DNA from: Deltaproteobacteria bacterium
GTDB lineage: Bacteria > Myxococcota_A > UBA796 > SXON01
Reading direction: 5' to 3'
DNA length: 64,000 nucleotides
Assembly: GCA_947486185.1 (NCBI GenBank)
Contig: CANKTH010000003.1
Coordinates: 47,788-111,787 of the forward strand
Positions within the stretch are counted from its first letter, which is position 1; each line of letters starts with the position of its first letter. The notes beneath the pieces were generated by a model. That model worked only from the letters and a program-made list of their open reading frames with translations, was not told where the DNA came from and searched no databases. The translations under genes and the position numbers were made by a program. Shown here piece after piece: positions 18,629-27,073 of this stretch.

Positions 18629-19777
18629 ATGGATTTCCTGGACCACTCCCTCGATGACAGCCATCGTGCGATCCGCGACAGCGCGAGGCGCTTCGCGCGC
18701 CAGTCCATCGCACCTCACGTCGAAGAATGGGAAGAAGCTGAGCTTTTCCCGTGCGAACTCTATCAGGCGGCCGCGGCGGCGGGAGTGCTTGCGGTGGGTT
18801 TCCCGGAAGAGGTTGGCGGCGGTGGCGGCGGTATGTTGCACATGATGATGATCATCGAGGGCCTCTTGGAGGGCGGCAGCTCGGGGGTGGTGGCGGGGCT
18901 CGGCTCCTTGGGCATCGCCTTGCCCGCGATCGTTCAAGCGGGAGACCGCGCGCAGATCGACCAGTTTGTTCGCCCGACCCTCTTAGGGGAGCGTATCGCG
19001 GCCCTCGCGGTCACCGAAGCTGGCACGGGCTCGGATGTCGCTGGCATCCGTACGCGCGCCCGGCGCGACGGGGGAGACTACCTGATTGACGGCGACAAGA
19101 TGTTCATCACCTCGGGGGCGCGCGCCGATTTTGTGACGGTGCTGGCACGTACGGGAGAAGAGCACGGCAAGCACCACAATCTCTCTTTCTTTGTGGTTGA
19201 ACGGGGTATGCCGGGGTTCAGTGTGTCTCGATCCCTCAGGAAGACCGGCTGGCGCGCGTCGGACACCGCGGCGCTGTCCTTCGAAGGGGTGCGGGTGCCG
19301 GCGGCGAACCGGATCGGCGAAGAAGGCGGCGCATTTCTGACCTTGATGCGCAACTTCGCTACTGAGCGGCTGATGCTGGCGGCCTTCGGCCACGCGACCG
19401 CCCGGATCGCGCTTGCGGACGCGCGGAGCTGGGCGGAAGAGCGCCACGCCTTCGGGAAAAAGCTTTCGGCGATGCCCGTGATTCGTCACAAGCTCGCCAG
19501 CATGGCCACACGCGTCACCGCCGCGACCACCCTGAATTACGCGGTGGCGGGGTGTATCGACGCCGGGGAGAGCTGTGTGTCTGAGGTGGCGATGGCCAAG
19601 AATCTCTCGGCCGAAACGGCGGTGTCCGTGTGTTACGACGCGGTGCAGATCCTTGGTGGAATGGGCTATATGCGCGAGACACGGGTGGAGCGGCTCTCGC
19701 GGGACGCGCGGCTCCTGCCGATCGGCGGGGGTACCACCGAGATCATGAATGAGATCATCATCAAGATGGGCACCTAG
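18629..19777 (+). CDS. Acyl-CoA dehydrogenase
   Basis: FAD flavoprotein, 382 residues, usual length. Flavin/substrate signature VTEAGTGSDVAG near residue 131, the GDKMFITSGARAD loop, the RHAFGKKL segment and the C-terminal QILGGMGYMRE plus GGGTTEIMNEII, where the catalytic Glu region lies. Catalyses alpha,beta-dehydrogenation of an acyl-CoA in fatty or branched-chain acid breakdown; chain length cannot be told. Monocistronic by appearance, divergent from the PP2C gene, followed by 195 bases of structured DNA. Confidence 0.93.
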   Translation: MDFLDHSLDDSHRAIRDSARRFARQSIAPHVEEWEEAELFPCELYQAAAAAGVLAVGFPEEVGGGGGGMLHMMMIIEGLLEGGSSGVVAGLGSLGIALPAIVQAGDRAQIDQFVRPTLLGERIAALAVTEAGTGSDVAGIRTRARRDGGDYLIDGDKMFITSGARADFVTVLARTGEEHGKHHNLSFFVVERGMPGFSVSRSLRKTGWRASDTAALSFEGVRVPAANRIGEEGGAFLTLMRNFATERLMLAAFGHATARIALADARSWAEERHAFGKKLSAMPVIRHKLASMATRVTAATTLNYAVAGCIDAGESCVSEVAMAKNLSAETAVSVCYDAVQILGGMGYMRETRVERLSRDARLLPIGGGTTEIMNEIIIKMGT

Positions 19778-19845
19778 ATGCGCGTGACGGAAGTTTTGGG
19801 GCTGTTGGTGGTGCGTGGACGCGCGCGGCGCCGGGCGCGAAGCGA

Positions 19846-19898
19846 CCGGGAGGGGGTGCGGCGCAGCCGCAAGGAGGAGCGGAGGCTCCCCCTCCCGG
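19846..19898. repeat. Three-way-junction element 1
   Basis: A perfect 9-bp outer stem (CCGGGAGGG / CCCTCCCGG) encloses two perfect hairpins: TGCGGC-GCA-GCCGCA and GGAGC-GGAG-GCTCC. All pairs are exact complements. It lies in the non-coding gap between the acyl-CoA dehydrogenase and SGNH genes; the Arg-rich frame 19778..19972 across it is not a credible protein. Confidence 0.7.
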
Positions 19899-19901
19899 AA
19901 C

Positions 19902-19966
19902 GACCTCGGCGCCAGAGGCGCAGGCGCGAAGCGGCCGCCGAAGTCCGCAGGACTTCGGCCGAGGTC
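19902..19966. repeat. Three-way-junction element 2
   Basis: Starts three bases after element 1. An outer 8-bp stem (GACCTCGG / CCGAGGTC) encloses CGCC-AGA-GGCG and a 9-bp hairpin CCGAAGTCC-GCA-GGACTTCGG. Same architecture and a shared GCA triloop with element 1, but unrelated stem sequence. Ends seven bases before the GTG of the next gene. Confidence 0.7.
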
Positions 19967-19972
19967 ATCTAG

Positions 19973-21475
19973 GTGCGCCCGGCGGGAAGCCCGAGCCCGG
20001 CCCTCCTGGTCTTGGGGGCCGCGGGGGTGGTGACGCTGGCGGGGACGGCCGGCCGGCTCCACGCCGGTGGGCCGGCCGGGGTGGGGCACCAGGGAGAGAT
20101 CTCCTTTGCCGCTGACCATCTCACGCTCGAAGCCGGGGCACTGTTGGAGCTTGGGCGGGGGAGGTCCGTCCTGGTGGAGGCCGAGAGCGCAGACGTCGAC
20201 CTCATGTTGGGCGACCCCGCCGGGAGGCATGTGGTCGGTCACTTTGGCGCGGTCGCCGGGCTCTATCGGCATGACCTCAGCCTCATGGGCAACGAGCTGC
20301 CCACGGCGTGGCAGGGCGGCTCGCACTATCTTGGGCTTGTATGCGGCGATATGTTGGAGATCACCGCGGACCGGCGGCGGCTTCAGGCGGGGCCGCCGGA
20401 AGGATGTGTCGCGGACCGCATGTGGATTCGTGCGGGACAACATACGGTACTTCGTGGCGCCGCCGTGGATGGCGTCGCGGTGGTGTTCGCCCGCGAGTCG
20501 GTGGTCTGGCCTCACGCGGGGGCGGGGCTGGGGCTCGGGCTGGCGACAGCCCTGGTGTTCGGTCTGGCTGGCGCCATGCCCCTCCTGTTGTCGCCCCTCG
20601 CGCTCCTGGGCCCGAGCGTCGGGGTCAAGGCGCTGACGCTCCTGGGGGTCGTCCTGGCGACGACCGGCGCGTCGGCGGCCGTGGATCCCAGTCACGCCCG
20701 GTGGCGAAAGCTGTTCGGTGGGGTGTGGGCGCTCGGCGGGGTGGGGCTCGCTCTGGCGGCGGTGCTCGATTTTGCGCGCCCGACCAACATGGGCGCATCG
20801 GCGCTCAACACCGAGCGTCCGCTGTTCGTCGCCGTGGACCCGGCGATGGTGAATCGGAAGGTCGAGCAGGCGATCTCAAACTTCAAGGCTCAGAAGTTGC
20901 CCGAGCATCACCCACGGGTGGTGGCCCTGGGATCGTCGTCGAGCGGCGGCGGCACGTCGGGGCGCTTCTGGCCACAGATCCTCCAGGAGAAGCTGCCCAA
21001 CGCCCAGGTGGTGTCCCTGGCGCTCGGGGGCAGCACCTCCTGGCATATGCGCCGGATCCTGGAAACGCTCGATCTTCGTCCCGAGCTCTGCATCCTCTAT
21101 ATGGGTCACAACGACCAGGTGCCGAGCTTCCCGGGCATCGGCATCGCTGGGCTCATGCGCGGAGACAGCCCCGACCCCGATCATTGGGTCCCGCCGGTGA
21201 CGCTGGCCGAAGCGGCGGATAACGTCAACGCGATGGCATCGCGTTGTGGGGCCTTTGTCGGGGTGTCGGAGTACGCCAAAGGAAGGGAGCCCGCGGTCCT
21301 GGCGTATGCCGAGATGTTAGCCTCGGTGCCCGGGATACGCGTGCTGGACGCCGCCTCGATGTTCCGCGGGCTGCCGGCGTCGGCGATGCTCGATGATGTA
21401 CACCCCTCGCCCGCGGGCCAGGAGCGCCTCGCGCTGTTGATGTTGCCGACCGTCCAGGCGCTGCTCTCCCCATGA
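19973..21475 (+). CDS. Membrane SGNH/GDSL-type hydrolase
   Basis: 500 residues from a GTG directly after an in-frame TAG. The first about 180 residues include a beta-rich periplasmic-looking part; hydrophobic helices follow (about 180-270), then an SGNH domain: ALGSSSSGGG (block I), LALGGSTSWH, LYMGHNDQ (block III) and DDVHPSPAGQ (block V Asp-His). Likely an esterase or O-acetyl transferase acting on an extracellular glycan or lipid. Its stop overlaps the next start (ATGA). A start further downstream is possible because no ribosome site is seen. Confidence 0.75.
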   Translation: MRPAGSPSPALLVLGAAGVVTLAGTAGRLHAGGPAGVGHQGEISFAADHLTLEAGALLELGRGRSVLVEAESADVDLMLGDPAGRHVVGHFGAVAGLYRHDLSLMGNELPTAWQGGSHYLGLVCGDMLEITADRRRLQAGPPEGCVADRMWIRAGQHTVLRGAAVDGVAVVFARESVVWPHAGAGLGLGLATALVFGLAGAMPLLLSPLALLGPSVGVKALTLLGVVLATTGASAAVDPSHARWRKLFGGVWALGGVGLALAAVLDFARPTNMGASALNTERPLFVAVDPAMVNRKVEQAISNFKAQKLPEHHPRVVALGSSSSGGGTSGRFWPQILQEKLPNAQVVSLALGGSTSWHMRRILETLDLRPELCILYMGHNDQVPSFPGIGIAGLMRGDSPDPDHWVPPVTLAEAADNVNAMASRCGAFVGVSEYAKGREPAVLAYAEMLASVPGIRVLDAASMFRGLPASAMLDDVHPSPAGQERLALLMLPTVQALLSP

Positions 21476-23211
21476 GTCCTCCCCCGAACGCGGGTGATGT
21501 GTCGCGACTACACAGGTTGATTATCGGTCTTTATCAGTTGTTCGCTCCGGCATGTCTCGCTTTTTTGCTCACCACGACCGTCGTGTGCAGCTTGTACTGG
21601 CCGCTACCCTTACACCTCCGTACATCGGCGGCAGAGGGCGTGTTTCACGATGGTCACGTCTGGGCCTTTGACCAGATGGCGCGAATGGCCACCGGCGATC
21701 TCGAGCCTTATCTACGAACCTCACAGGCGGGTTTTCCCAAGGTGCCCGAGGCGCGGTTCATCGCCTGGGCGCCCGCGCTCGCCGTCGTCCCCTTCCGCCC
21801 GTGGTTCGGCCCACTTGGTTCCTACAACCTGGCGATGTTGGGTAGCCTCGGGGTGGGCGCAGCGGTCGCCGCCTTATGGATCCGTCGGGTCACCGGGGTC
21901 TCTGGCCTGGCGGCCGGCGTGTTGGGCAGCCTGTTCGGGCTGTCGCCCTTCGCGCTCGGCTGTCTGGCGTCGGGCCAGACCTGTAAGGCTCAGATCTGGA
22001 TCTTACCGGCCTCTTTGCTCCTCCTGCTGGAGCTCTTGGAGGGCGCGCGCGCCACCACGCGCCTGCTCGCCGGCCTCGGGTTCGTGGTCGTCGTGGGGCT
22101 CGGCGGGGTGACCGAACCAACCCATGTGTTGCTCCTCCCGTTCATGCTGGTCGTGCAGGGGGCGTCGTCGGTGCTCGGGCCGTCGGTGCCGTGGCGTCAG
22201 CGGCTCCTCCGGCTCGTCCTCGCGCTCCTGGCTGCGGCTGCAGCGGCGTTGGTCTTGCGCCCGGTCTCCTGGTACTACAACCTGGAGATGGCCTTCTCGA
22301 TCTTCCGTCCCGCGGACCGACCCGTCGAGGTCGGCACCTTTCTTCGTACCCTCGCCCAGCCCCGATACTTCTGGAGCCCACCGTCGAGCTGGGAGGACCC
22401 GCGCGTCGACACCATCCACGTGGCGTGGTTGGGCCGGGTGCTGCTCGTCGCCGGCATCGTCGGCCTGCTCCGACGGGCGCGCGGCCGGGCGCTCGGCCTC
22501 GGCCTCGTCGTGATCGGCATGGGCCTGGCGCTCGGCGAGGTGCTGTACGTCAACAACCAGCCGTATACCTATGAGGGCGCGCGACTTCGCCTGCCGGCCT
22601 GGTGGCTCGCCCAAGAGGGCTACCCGCTCGCGCGGAGCGCACAGTATTACCGCGCTGTCGTGGTAGCTTCACTCGGATTGCCACTCCTGATCGCCGCGGG
22701 ACTGTCACGGTTCTCCCGCGGGCTGGGCGCGGTGCTCGCCCTCGTGATCTCCGCCGCGGCGGTGACCGAGGTGGTGTGGGAGACTCGGGAGCTCTGGCCG
22801 CGTCCGTCGGCGCCGGTGCCGGGGCTCTCGCTGATGGCGCAGCTCGCGGCCGATCCCGAGCCGGGAGGCGTGTTGGAAGTCCCTGTCGAGGCGGATTTTT
22901 TGACCGGCCAGCGCGCGATGCTCTCCGCGGCATTCCATCGACGGCCCACCTCGGCGATGCCGCGGATCGTCCGGATGCAGGACATCGCGTCGGTGCGCGG
23001 GCTCGACGAGGTGCTCCGCCTGCTCCCGGGGCTGGGTCGCGACGAGGCGCGCGCGCGGCTCCACCGGATCGGCTTCCGTTACGTGGTGTGGCGGGCAGGT
23101 CCCGCCGGAAACAGTGTTTCACCGCAGACCCTGGTGCCGGTGCTGGGGTCCCCCGAGCTGTCTGACGGCATCCGGTACTGGGTGATCGACGATCCGACGC
23201 CGGACGGCTGA
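21472..23211 (+). CDS. Polytopic membrane protein, GT-C/YfhO-like
   Basis: 579 residues, with an N-terminal helix and about ten further hydrophobic segments. The first loop (FHDGHVWAFDQMARM) and architecture resemble GT-C glycosyltransferases that use polyprenyl-linked sugars, with a C-terminal soluble domain (about 430-579, GVLEVPVEADFLTGQRAML). Starts with the ATGA overlap, so co-translated with the SGNH protein; together they may build or decorate a surface polysaccharide. Family assignment by topology only. Confidence 0.65.
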   Translation: MSPPPNAGDVSRLHRLIIGLYQLFAPACLAFLLTTTVVCSLYWPLPLHLRTSAAEGVFHDGHVWAFDQMARMATGDLEPYLRTSQAGFPKVPEARFIAWAPALAVVPFRPWFGPLGSYNLAMLGSLGVGAAVAALWIRRVTGVSGLAAGVLGSLFGLSPFALGCLASGQTCKAQIWILPASLLLLLELLEGARATTRLLAGLGFVVVVGLGGVTEPTHVLLLPFMLVVQGASSVLGPSVPWRQRLLRLVLALLAAAAAALVLRPVSWYYNLEMAFSIFRPADRPVEVGTFLRTLAQPRYFWSPPSSWEDPRVDTIHVAWLGRVLLVAGIVGLLRRARGRALGLGLVVIGMGLALGEVLYVNNQPYTYEGARLRLPAWWLAQEGYPLARSAQYYRAVVVASLGLPLLIAAGLSRFSRGLGAVLALVISAAAVTEVVWETRELWPRPSAPVPGLSLMAQLAADPEPGGVLEVPVEADFLTGQRAMLSAAFHRRPTSAMPRIVRMQDIASVRGLDEVLRLLPGLGRDEARARLHRIGFRYVVWRAGPAGNSVSPQTLVPVLGSPELSDGIRYWVIDDPTPDG

Positions 23212-23256
23212 GCGGGCTTCAGGCGGCTCCGGCCGTCGCGAATCGAGTGGGCACGC

Positions 23257-23262
23257 TATAGT
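23257..23262 (+). promoter_or_regulatory. -10 element TATAGT of a predicted leaderless promoter
   Basis: TATAGT is followed by GCGCCG and then the GTG start at 23269, an exact six-base gap and the strongest -10 of the set. Confidence 0.6.
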
Positions 23263-23268
23263 GCGCCG

Positions 23269-24510
23269 GTGACGGAAACAGAACTCGAGTCTGCGTTGAG
23301 TCGGGCCCTCCTCGCCGAGCGGCAGGAGAGCGCACGCCGTCTGCTCGCGGTGCGTGCCTTGGGAGTACCGGCGTGGGTGCTGGCTTATCTGGGTTACGCC
23401 CAGGTCGTGCACTCGGGGATGCTCGACCTCTTGCCCCTCCTGGTGACCTATGGGGCGCTGGGAATCCTGCTCTGGGCCGCTGCTCGTAGGTGGGCGCGGG
23501 TGCTCGACCGCTCCTGGCTTGCCTTGGTGGCGCTGGACATCCCGTGTGTGCTTTTTCTTCAGGTACAGACGCTGGAAATCCAGCCCTGGGCTGACGAGGT
23601 CACCTACGGCTACACCTTCGCGATGGTGATGCTTCTCATCATGGCGGCCCAGCTCTCCCTTCAGCCCCGAAACGTGGTGCTCGCGGGCGTCCTGGGGACG
23701 CTGTCGATGTTGGCCTTCCAGTATGGGCGTGCCTATACGGTGTGGGACGGCACGGCGATCCTGCTCTTTACGAGCTCGACCGCCCTGCTGTTCGGCGCGG
23801 CGGCCGGGCTGGGGTTCTATGTGCCTTCCCGGATACGGGCGTTGCTCCGGCGGATCACCTCCGAACAAGCCGCCAGGGCCCGGCTCGGGCGGTACTTTTC
23901 ACCCGCGGTGGTGGATCGGATCACCGTCGGCGGGCACGTCCCTGGCGCAACCGAGGAGCGCGAGATCACGATCTTGTTCTCGGATATACGAGGATTCACC
24001 GCCGTCAGCGAGAGGCTCACCACCGCCGAGGTGGTGGCGTTGCTCAATGAGGTACACGGCGTCATGGTGGATGTGCTGTTCCGCCACGGCGGTACGCTCG
24101 ACAAGTTCATCGGTGACGGCATGATGGCGTGGTTCGGCGCGCCCCTGGCGATGGAGGACCACGCTACGCGCGCGGTGCGGTGCGCGCTCGAGATGCAGCT
24201 GGCGATCGAGCGGATGAACACGCGGCGGATCGACCGGGGGGACGCGCCGGTCAAGCTCGGCATCGGGCTCCACACCGGGCCGGCGATCGTCGGCGACATC
24301 GGGGCCGAGCACCGAAAGGAGTACACGGCGGTGGGCGACGCGGTGAACCTCGCGAGTCGGATCGAGGGGCTCACCAAGGATCACAGTCGGCCGATCCTGG
24401 CGTCAGCCGCGACGCGGGCGGCGGCGGCGCCGGACATCGTGTGGACCGCGATGCCCGAGGTGGCGGTGCGAGGTAAAGCCAAGATGATCGCTACTTTTGC
24501 GCCGAACTGA
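23269..24510 (+). CDS. Membrane class III adenylate/guanylate cyclase
   Basis: 413 residues (GTG start). Five to six membrane helices occupy about residues 25-187, followed by a short linker and the catalytic domain (about 230-410). Metal-binding Asp239 (FSDIRGFT) and Asp283 (GDGMMAWFG) are present, as are the KEYTAVGD purine-selecting segment (Lys favours ATP) and NLASRIEG. Predicted to make cAMP; the membrane domain may sense an envelope signal. A likely cAMP target, the PP2C-cNMP fusion, lies 5 kb upstream. The GTG is fixed by the -10 six bases upstream. Confidence 0.9.
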   Translation: MTETELESALSRALLAERQESARRLLAVRALGVPAWVLAYLGYAQVVHSGMLDLLPLLVTYGALGILLWAAARRWARVLDRSWLALVALDIPCVLFLQVQTLEIQPWADEVTYGYTFAMVMLLIMAAQLSLQPRNVVLAGVLGTLSMLAFQYGRAYTVWDGTAILLFTSSTALLFGAAAGLGFYVPSRIRALLRRITSEQAARARLGRYFSPAVVDRITVGGHVPGATEEREITILFSDIRGFTAVSERLTTAEVVALLNEVHGVMVDVLFRHGGTLDKFIGDGMMAWFGAPLAMEDHATRAVRCALEMQLAIERMNTRRIDRGDAPVKLGIGLHTGPAIVGDIGAEHRKEYTAVGDAVNLASRIEGLTKDHSRPILASAATRAAAAPDIVWTAMPEVAVRGKAKMIATFAPN

Positions 24511-24522
24511 GCCTCCGCGTTG

Positions 24523-25707
24523 TTATGCAGGCAACAGCGCGTACACCAGCCCAACCAGCGTGAGCCCGCCCCACAGCACCACCCCCGCCCTCGGCCACCA
24601 GGCGGCTTCGGCCTTACGGTCCAGGAAGCTCCCGAGCGCCTCCTGATCCGCCGCCCACAGGGACGCGGGACGCTCCAACGAGAGCGCCCGGACATTATCT
24701 GCTTCGCACCAGGGGCATCCGACGAGCGCGTCGGGCGTCTCAGGTAGCGGGCCCGCGCAGGACCGACACCGGAGCGGGGCGCCTGGAGCTTCGGGAGGGC
24801 GGGCGGCGAACACCGAGGCCAGCCCGGGTAATGCGGCCCGCCGGCGAAACTGCAGGTTGCTCAAGCTGATCAGCGCCATGGTGGCGGACGCCCCCGCGGG
24901 CAGGAGCTCCGCCCCGGCGCAGCCCAGGACCGGTACCAGGTAGGGCGATACCACTGAGGCCAACAGGTAACGGTTGGCGACCGCGGCTTCGGGCTGCTCC
25001 AAAGCGGCGTTCAGCGCGCGCGTGAGGGCCAACCGTTCCCCGTCGGCGCGGGTGGCTGCGGCCAGACGGCGCTGTATCGGCTCATGTATCACAATCACAG
25101 AGTCGCAACGCCAACAACGTACCTCGGGCCGGAGGGCGACCGGCGCGGGCGCGCCGCAGGAGGGGCAGCGGAGCACCTCGGGTGGTCCCTCGTCCGACAC
25201 GACCGAGGGGGCACAGGCGCGTTGGATGTTGTGGAGCAAGACCTCAAACGACCGCTGTTCTTCGGGATCGGTCGAGACCGCGAGCACCCGCGCCTCGCCG
25301 TTCCGGAGCCGGAGCACGAGCTCCTGCTGGGCGGTCGCGCGTCCGTTCACCGTCACCACGACGTTTCGGTTCTCACGGAGCGCGCTGTGCGGGCCGTCGA
25401 TCTGCTCCCAGGCGAGCAGCTCCTTCTTGCCCCGAAGCACCCGGAGCCCGCTCGTGGAGAGCTCGACGTCACTCGCCCGATCGCGCCAGACGAGCCAGTG
25501 GAAGAACACCGACGCGCCGAGAAATGCGACGGGTACGAAGGGCATGACCGTGCCTTCGGGTTCGCCCAACAACCCCGCGCGGAGCTGGAGCCCGATCATG
25601 GCGCCGCCGCACACCGACGCAAAGGCAAAACCGACGGCGAAGATCCGGTACACGACCGTACTGGCGCCGGTCTGAAGGGCCACACGCAGCGAAGGTGCAC
25701 CGTTCAA
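24523..25707 (-). CDS. Membrane protein with two zinc ribbons
   Basis: 394 residues, start TTG overlapping the upstream sulfatase stop (TTGA), so translationally coupled. Two helices near the N-terminus (about 17-66) precede a PH-like domain (VELSTSGLRVLRGKKELLAWEQIDG), a first ribbon CPSC...CWRC (about 180-200), a helical middle, a second ribbon CRSC...CPWC (about 313-333) and a C-terminal helix. No enzyme motif. The ribbons suggest a scaffold or quality-control role at the membrane; function not recognised. Confidence 0.7.
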   Translation of the reverse strand: MNGAPSLRVALQTGASTVVYRIFAVGFAFASVCGGAMIGLQLRAGLLGEPEGTVMPFVPVAFLGASVFFHWLVWRDRASDVELSTSGLRVLRGKKELLAWEQIDGPHSALRENRNVVVTVNGRATAQQELVLRLRNGEARVLAVSTDPEEQRSFEVLLHNIQRACAPSVVSDEGPPEVLRCPSCGAPAPVALRPEVRCWRCDSVIVIHEPIQRRLAAATRADGERLALTRALNAALEQPEAAVANRYLLASVVSPYLVPVLGCAGAELLPAGASATMALISLSNLQFRRRAALPGLASVFAARPPEAPGAPLRCRSCAGPLPETPDALVGCPWCEADNVRALSLERPASLWAADQEALGSFLDRKAEAAWWPRAGVVLWGGLTLVGLVYALLPA

Positions 25708-27017
25708 GGTGTATAACCGAGGGCCTTCAGCGCCTCGGCCTGGTCGGCGGGGACCGGCACCGGGGCGACACCGCTGAATTGCCCTGCACGTTCGCGGCCT
25801 TCGTTATACCGTGCTTCAAGTATTGTTTTCATTCGGTTTACCTCTCCCATCCGGAGCCCCGAGATGTCTCGCAGCTCGGTCGGGTCCTTCGAGAGGTCAA
25901 ACAGCTTGGCGTAGCCGTCGCCCAGGATGAGCTTCATCCCGTTGGTGTCGATCGCGGCTCGATAGCCAGCATATTCGGCGTAGGCGGTACGTAACGTCGG
26001 CGCCTCGCCGCGCATCGCGCCGGCCTGCGAGAGGCCCTGCCACCGGGGATCGGGCGTCAGTCCGGCGAGATCGACGAGCGTCGGCGCCACGTCGATGAGC
26101 TGGGTCCAGTGGCTCAGTCGCACTGCGCCTATGCCGGGAGCCTTGATAATCAAGGGTATACGTATATTTTCTTGATACACGTGCTCGTGGAAGAATCGGC
26201 CGTGCTCGTAGAAAGCTTCCCCGTGGTCGCTGGCCACCACCACGATGGTGTTGGGGTCGAGGCCGGAGGCGACGACGAAGCGCATCAGCTCGCCAAACTG
26301 GTGGTCCCAGTAGGCCACGGCACCGTCGTAGTAGGAGAGCAGTGCTGCTCGATCAGCCTTGGAAGGGACTTTTCCGCCAGCGACGAAGTCCTGCTGGATC
26401 TGTTTGTGGGTGCCGTCGACCGGGCCGGTGTAGTCGCCCCGGTACTGGGTCTGCCAGGGCTCGGGCGGTTTGTAGGAGGAGTGAGGGTCCATATAGTGCA
26501 GGTACAGGAAAAACGGTTGTTCAACACCGATCTGTCCCTGAAGCCATGCGGACGCGGCTTTAGTGAGCTGCTCGGCCGATGGCCCCTCGGCCATGTCCCC
26601 ATCAACCCGGTCGTAACGTTCAAAACCTTGGGCAAAACCTCTTTGTCCATCAATCACCACGGACTTGAGCAGCGCCTGGGTGCGGTATCCCGCCGCAGCG
26701 AAGGTCTCGGCGAGGGTGGTGTGACTGTCCGAGAGCGTGTCCGCCTCCAGCCTTTTTCCCTTACGAAACTGCAGGGCGCGGTGGGCTTGGGGGTCTACTG
26801 CGGTGAACAAGGAGGCGATCGCGGGTACGGTCCAGCCGGCCTGGGTCACGGTGTTTTCGAAGACCGCCGACCGTTTTGAGAACCGTTCGAGGTTGGGCGT
26901 CGAGCTCCTCTCGGTGAAGCCGTAGGGCGACAGGCGATCGGCGCGGAGACTCTCGACCACCACGAGGATCACGTTGGGCGGCGCGGCGAGGGCGAGGTGG
27001 AGGAGGGCGAGCAGCAT
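25704..27017 (-). CDS. Secreted sulfatase-like hydrolase with Thr at the nucleophile position
   Basis: 437 residues. The start is taken at MLLALLHLALA|APP, a cleavable signal, because a TACGCT -10 sits six bases before it; the track start at 27044 is nine codons earlier. Alkaline-phosphatase-superfamily domain: VILVVVESLRADRL, then GWTVPAIASLF (Thr63 where sulfatases have Cys/Ser), and VVASDHGEAFYEHG for the metal site. As in the gene at 10610, formylglycine cannot form, so a transferase or other phospho/sulfo-hydrolase is possible. Co-transcribed with the zinc-ribbon membrane protein. Confidence 0.8.
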   Translation of the reverse strand: MLLALLHLALAAPPNVILVVVESLRADRLSPYGFTERSSTPNLERFSKRSAVFENTVTQAGWTVPAIASLFTAVDPQAHRALQFRKGKRLEADTLSDSHTTLAETFAAAGYRTQALLKSVVIDGQRGFAQGFERYDRVDGDMAEGPSAEQLTKAASAWLQGQIGVEQPFFLYLHYMDPHSSYKPPEPWQTQYRGDYTGPVDGTHKQIQQDFVAGGKVPSKADRAALLSYYDGAVAYWDHQFGELMRFVVASGLDPNTIVVVASDHGEAFYEHGRFFHEHVYQENIRIPLIIKAPGIGAVRLSHWTQLIDVAPTLVDLAGLTPDPRWQGLSQAGAMRGEAPTLRTAYAEYAGYRAAIDTNGMKLILGDGYAKLFDLSKDPTELRDISGLRMGEVNRMKTILEARYNEGRERAGQFSGVAPVPVPADQAEALKALGYTP

Positions 27018-27023
27018 CCGGCC

Positions 27024-27029
27024 AGCGTA
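27024..27029 (-). promoter_or_regulatory. -10 element TACGCT of a predicted leaderless promoter
   Basis: Minus strand TACGCT-GGCCGG-ATG; the six-base gap supports the start at 27017. Confidence 0.5.
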
Positions 27030-27073
27030 GCCGCAGCGGCGCACGGCGAGAAGCGCTGGGATAGGGGGGCGCT

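Noticed and set aside
19846-19898. Cloverleaf-like fold as a tRNA
   Set aside because: Only 53 bases, no CCA-type acceptor, anticodon or T-loop sequence; lacks a third arm.
19778-19972. 64-residue ORF right after the acyl-CoA dehydrogenase
   Set aside because: Arg-rich and non-protein-like; the DNA is explained by the two three-way-junction elements.
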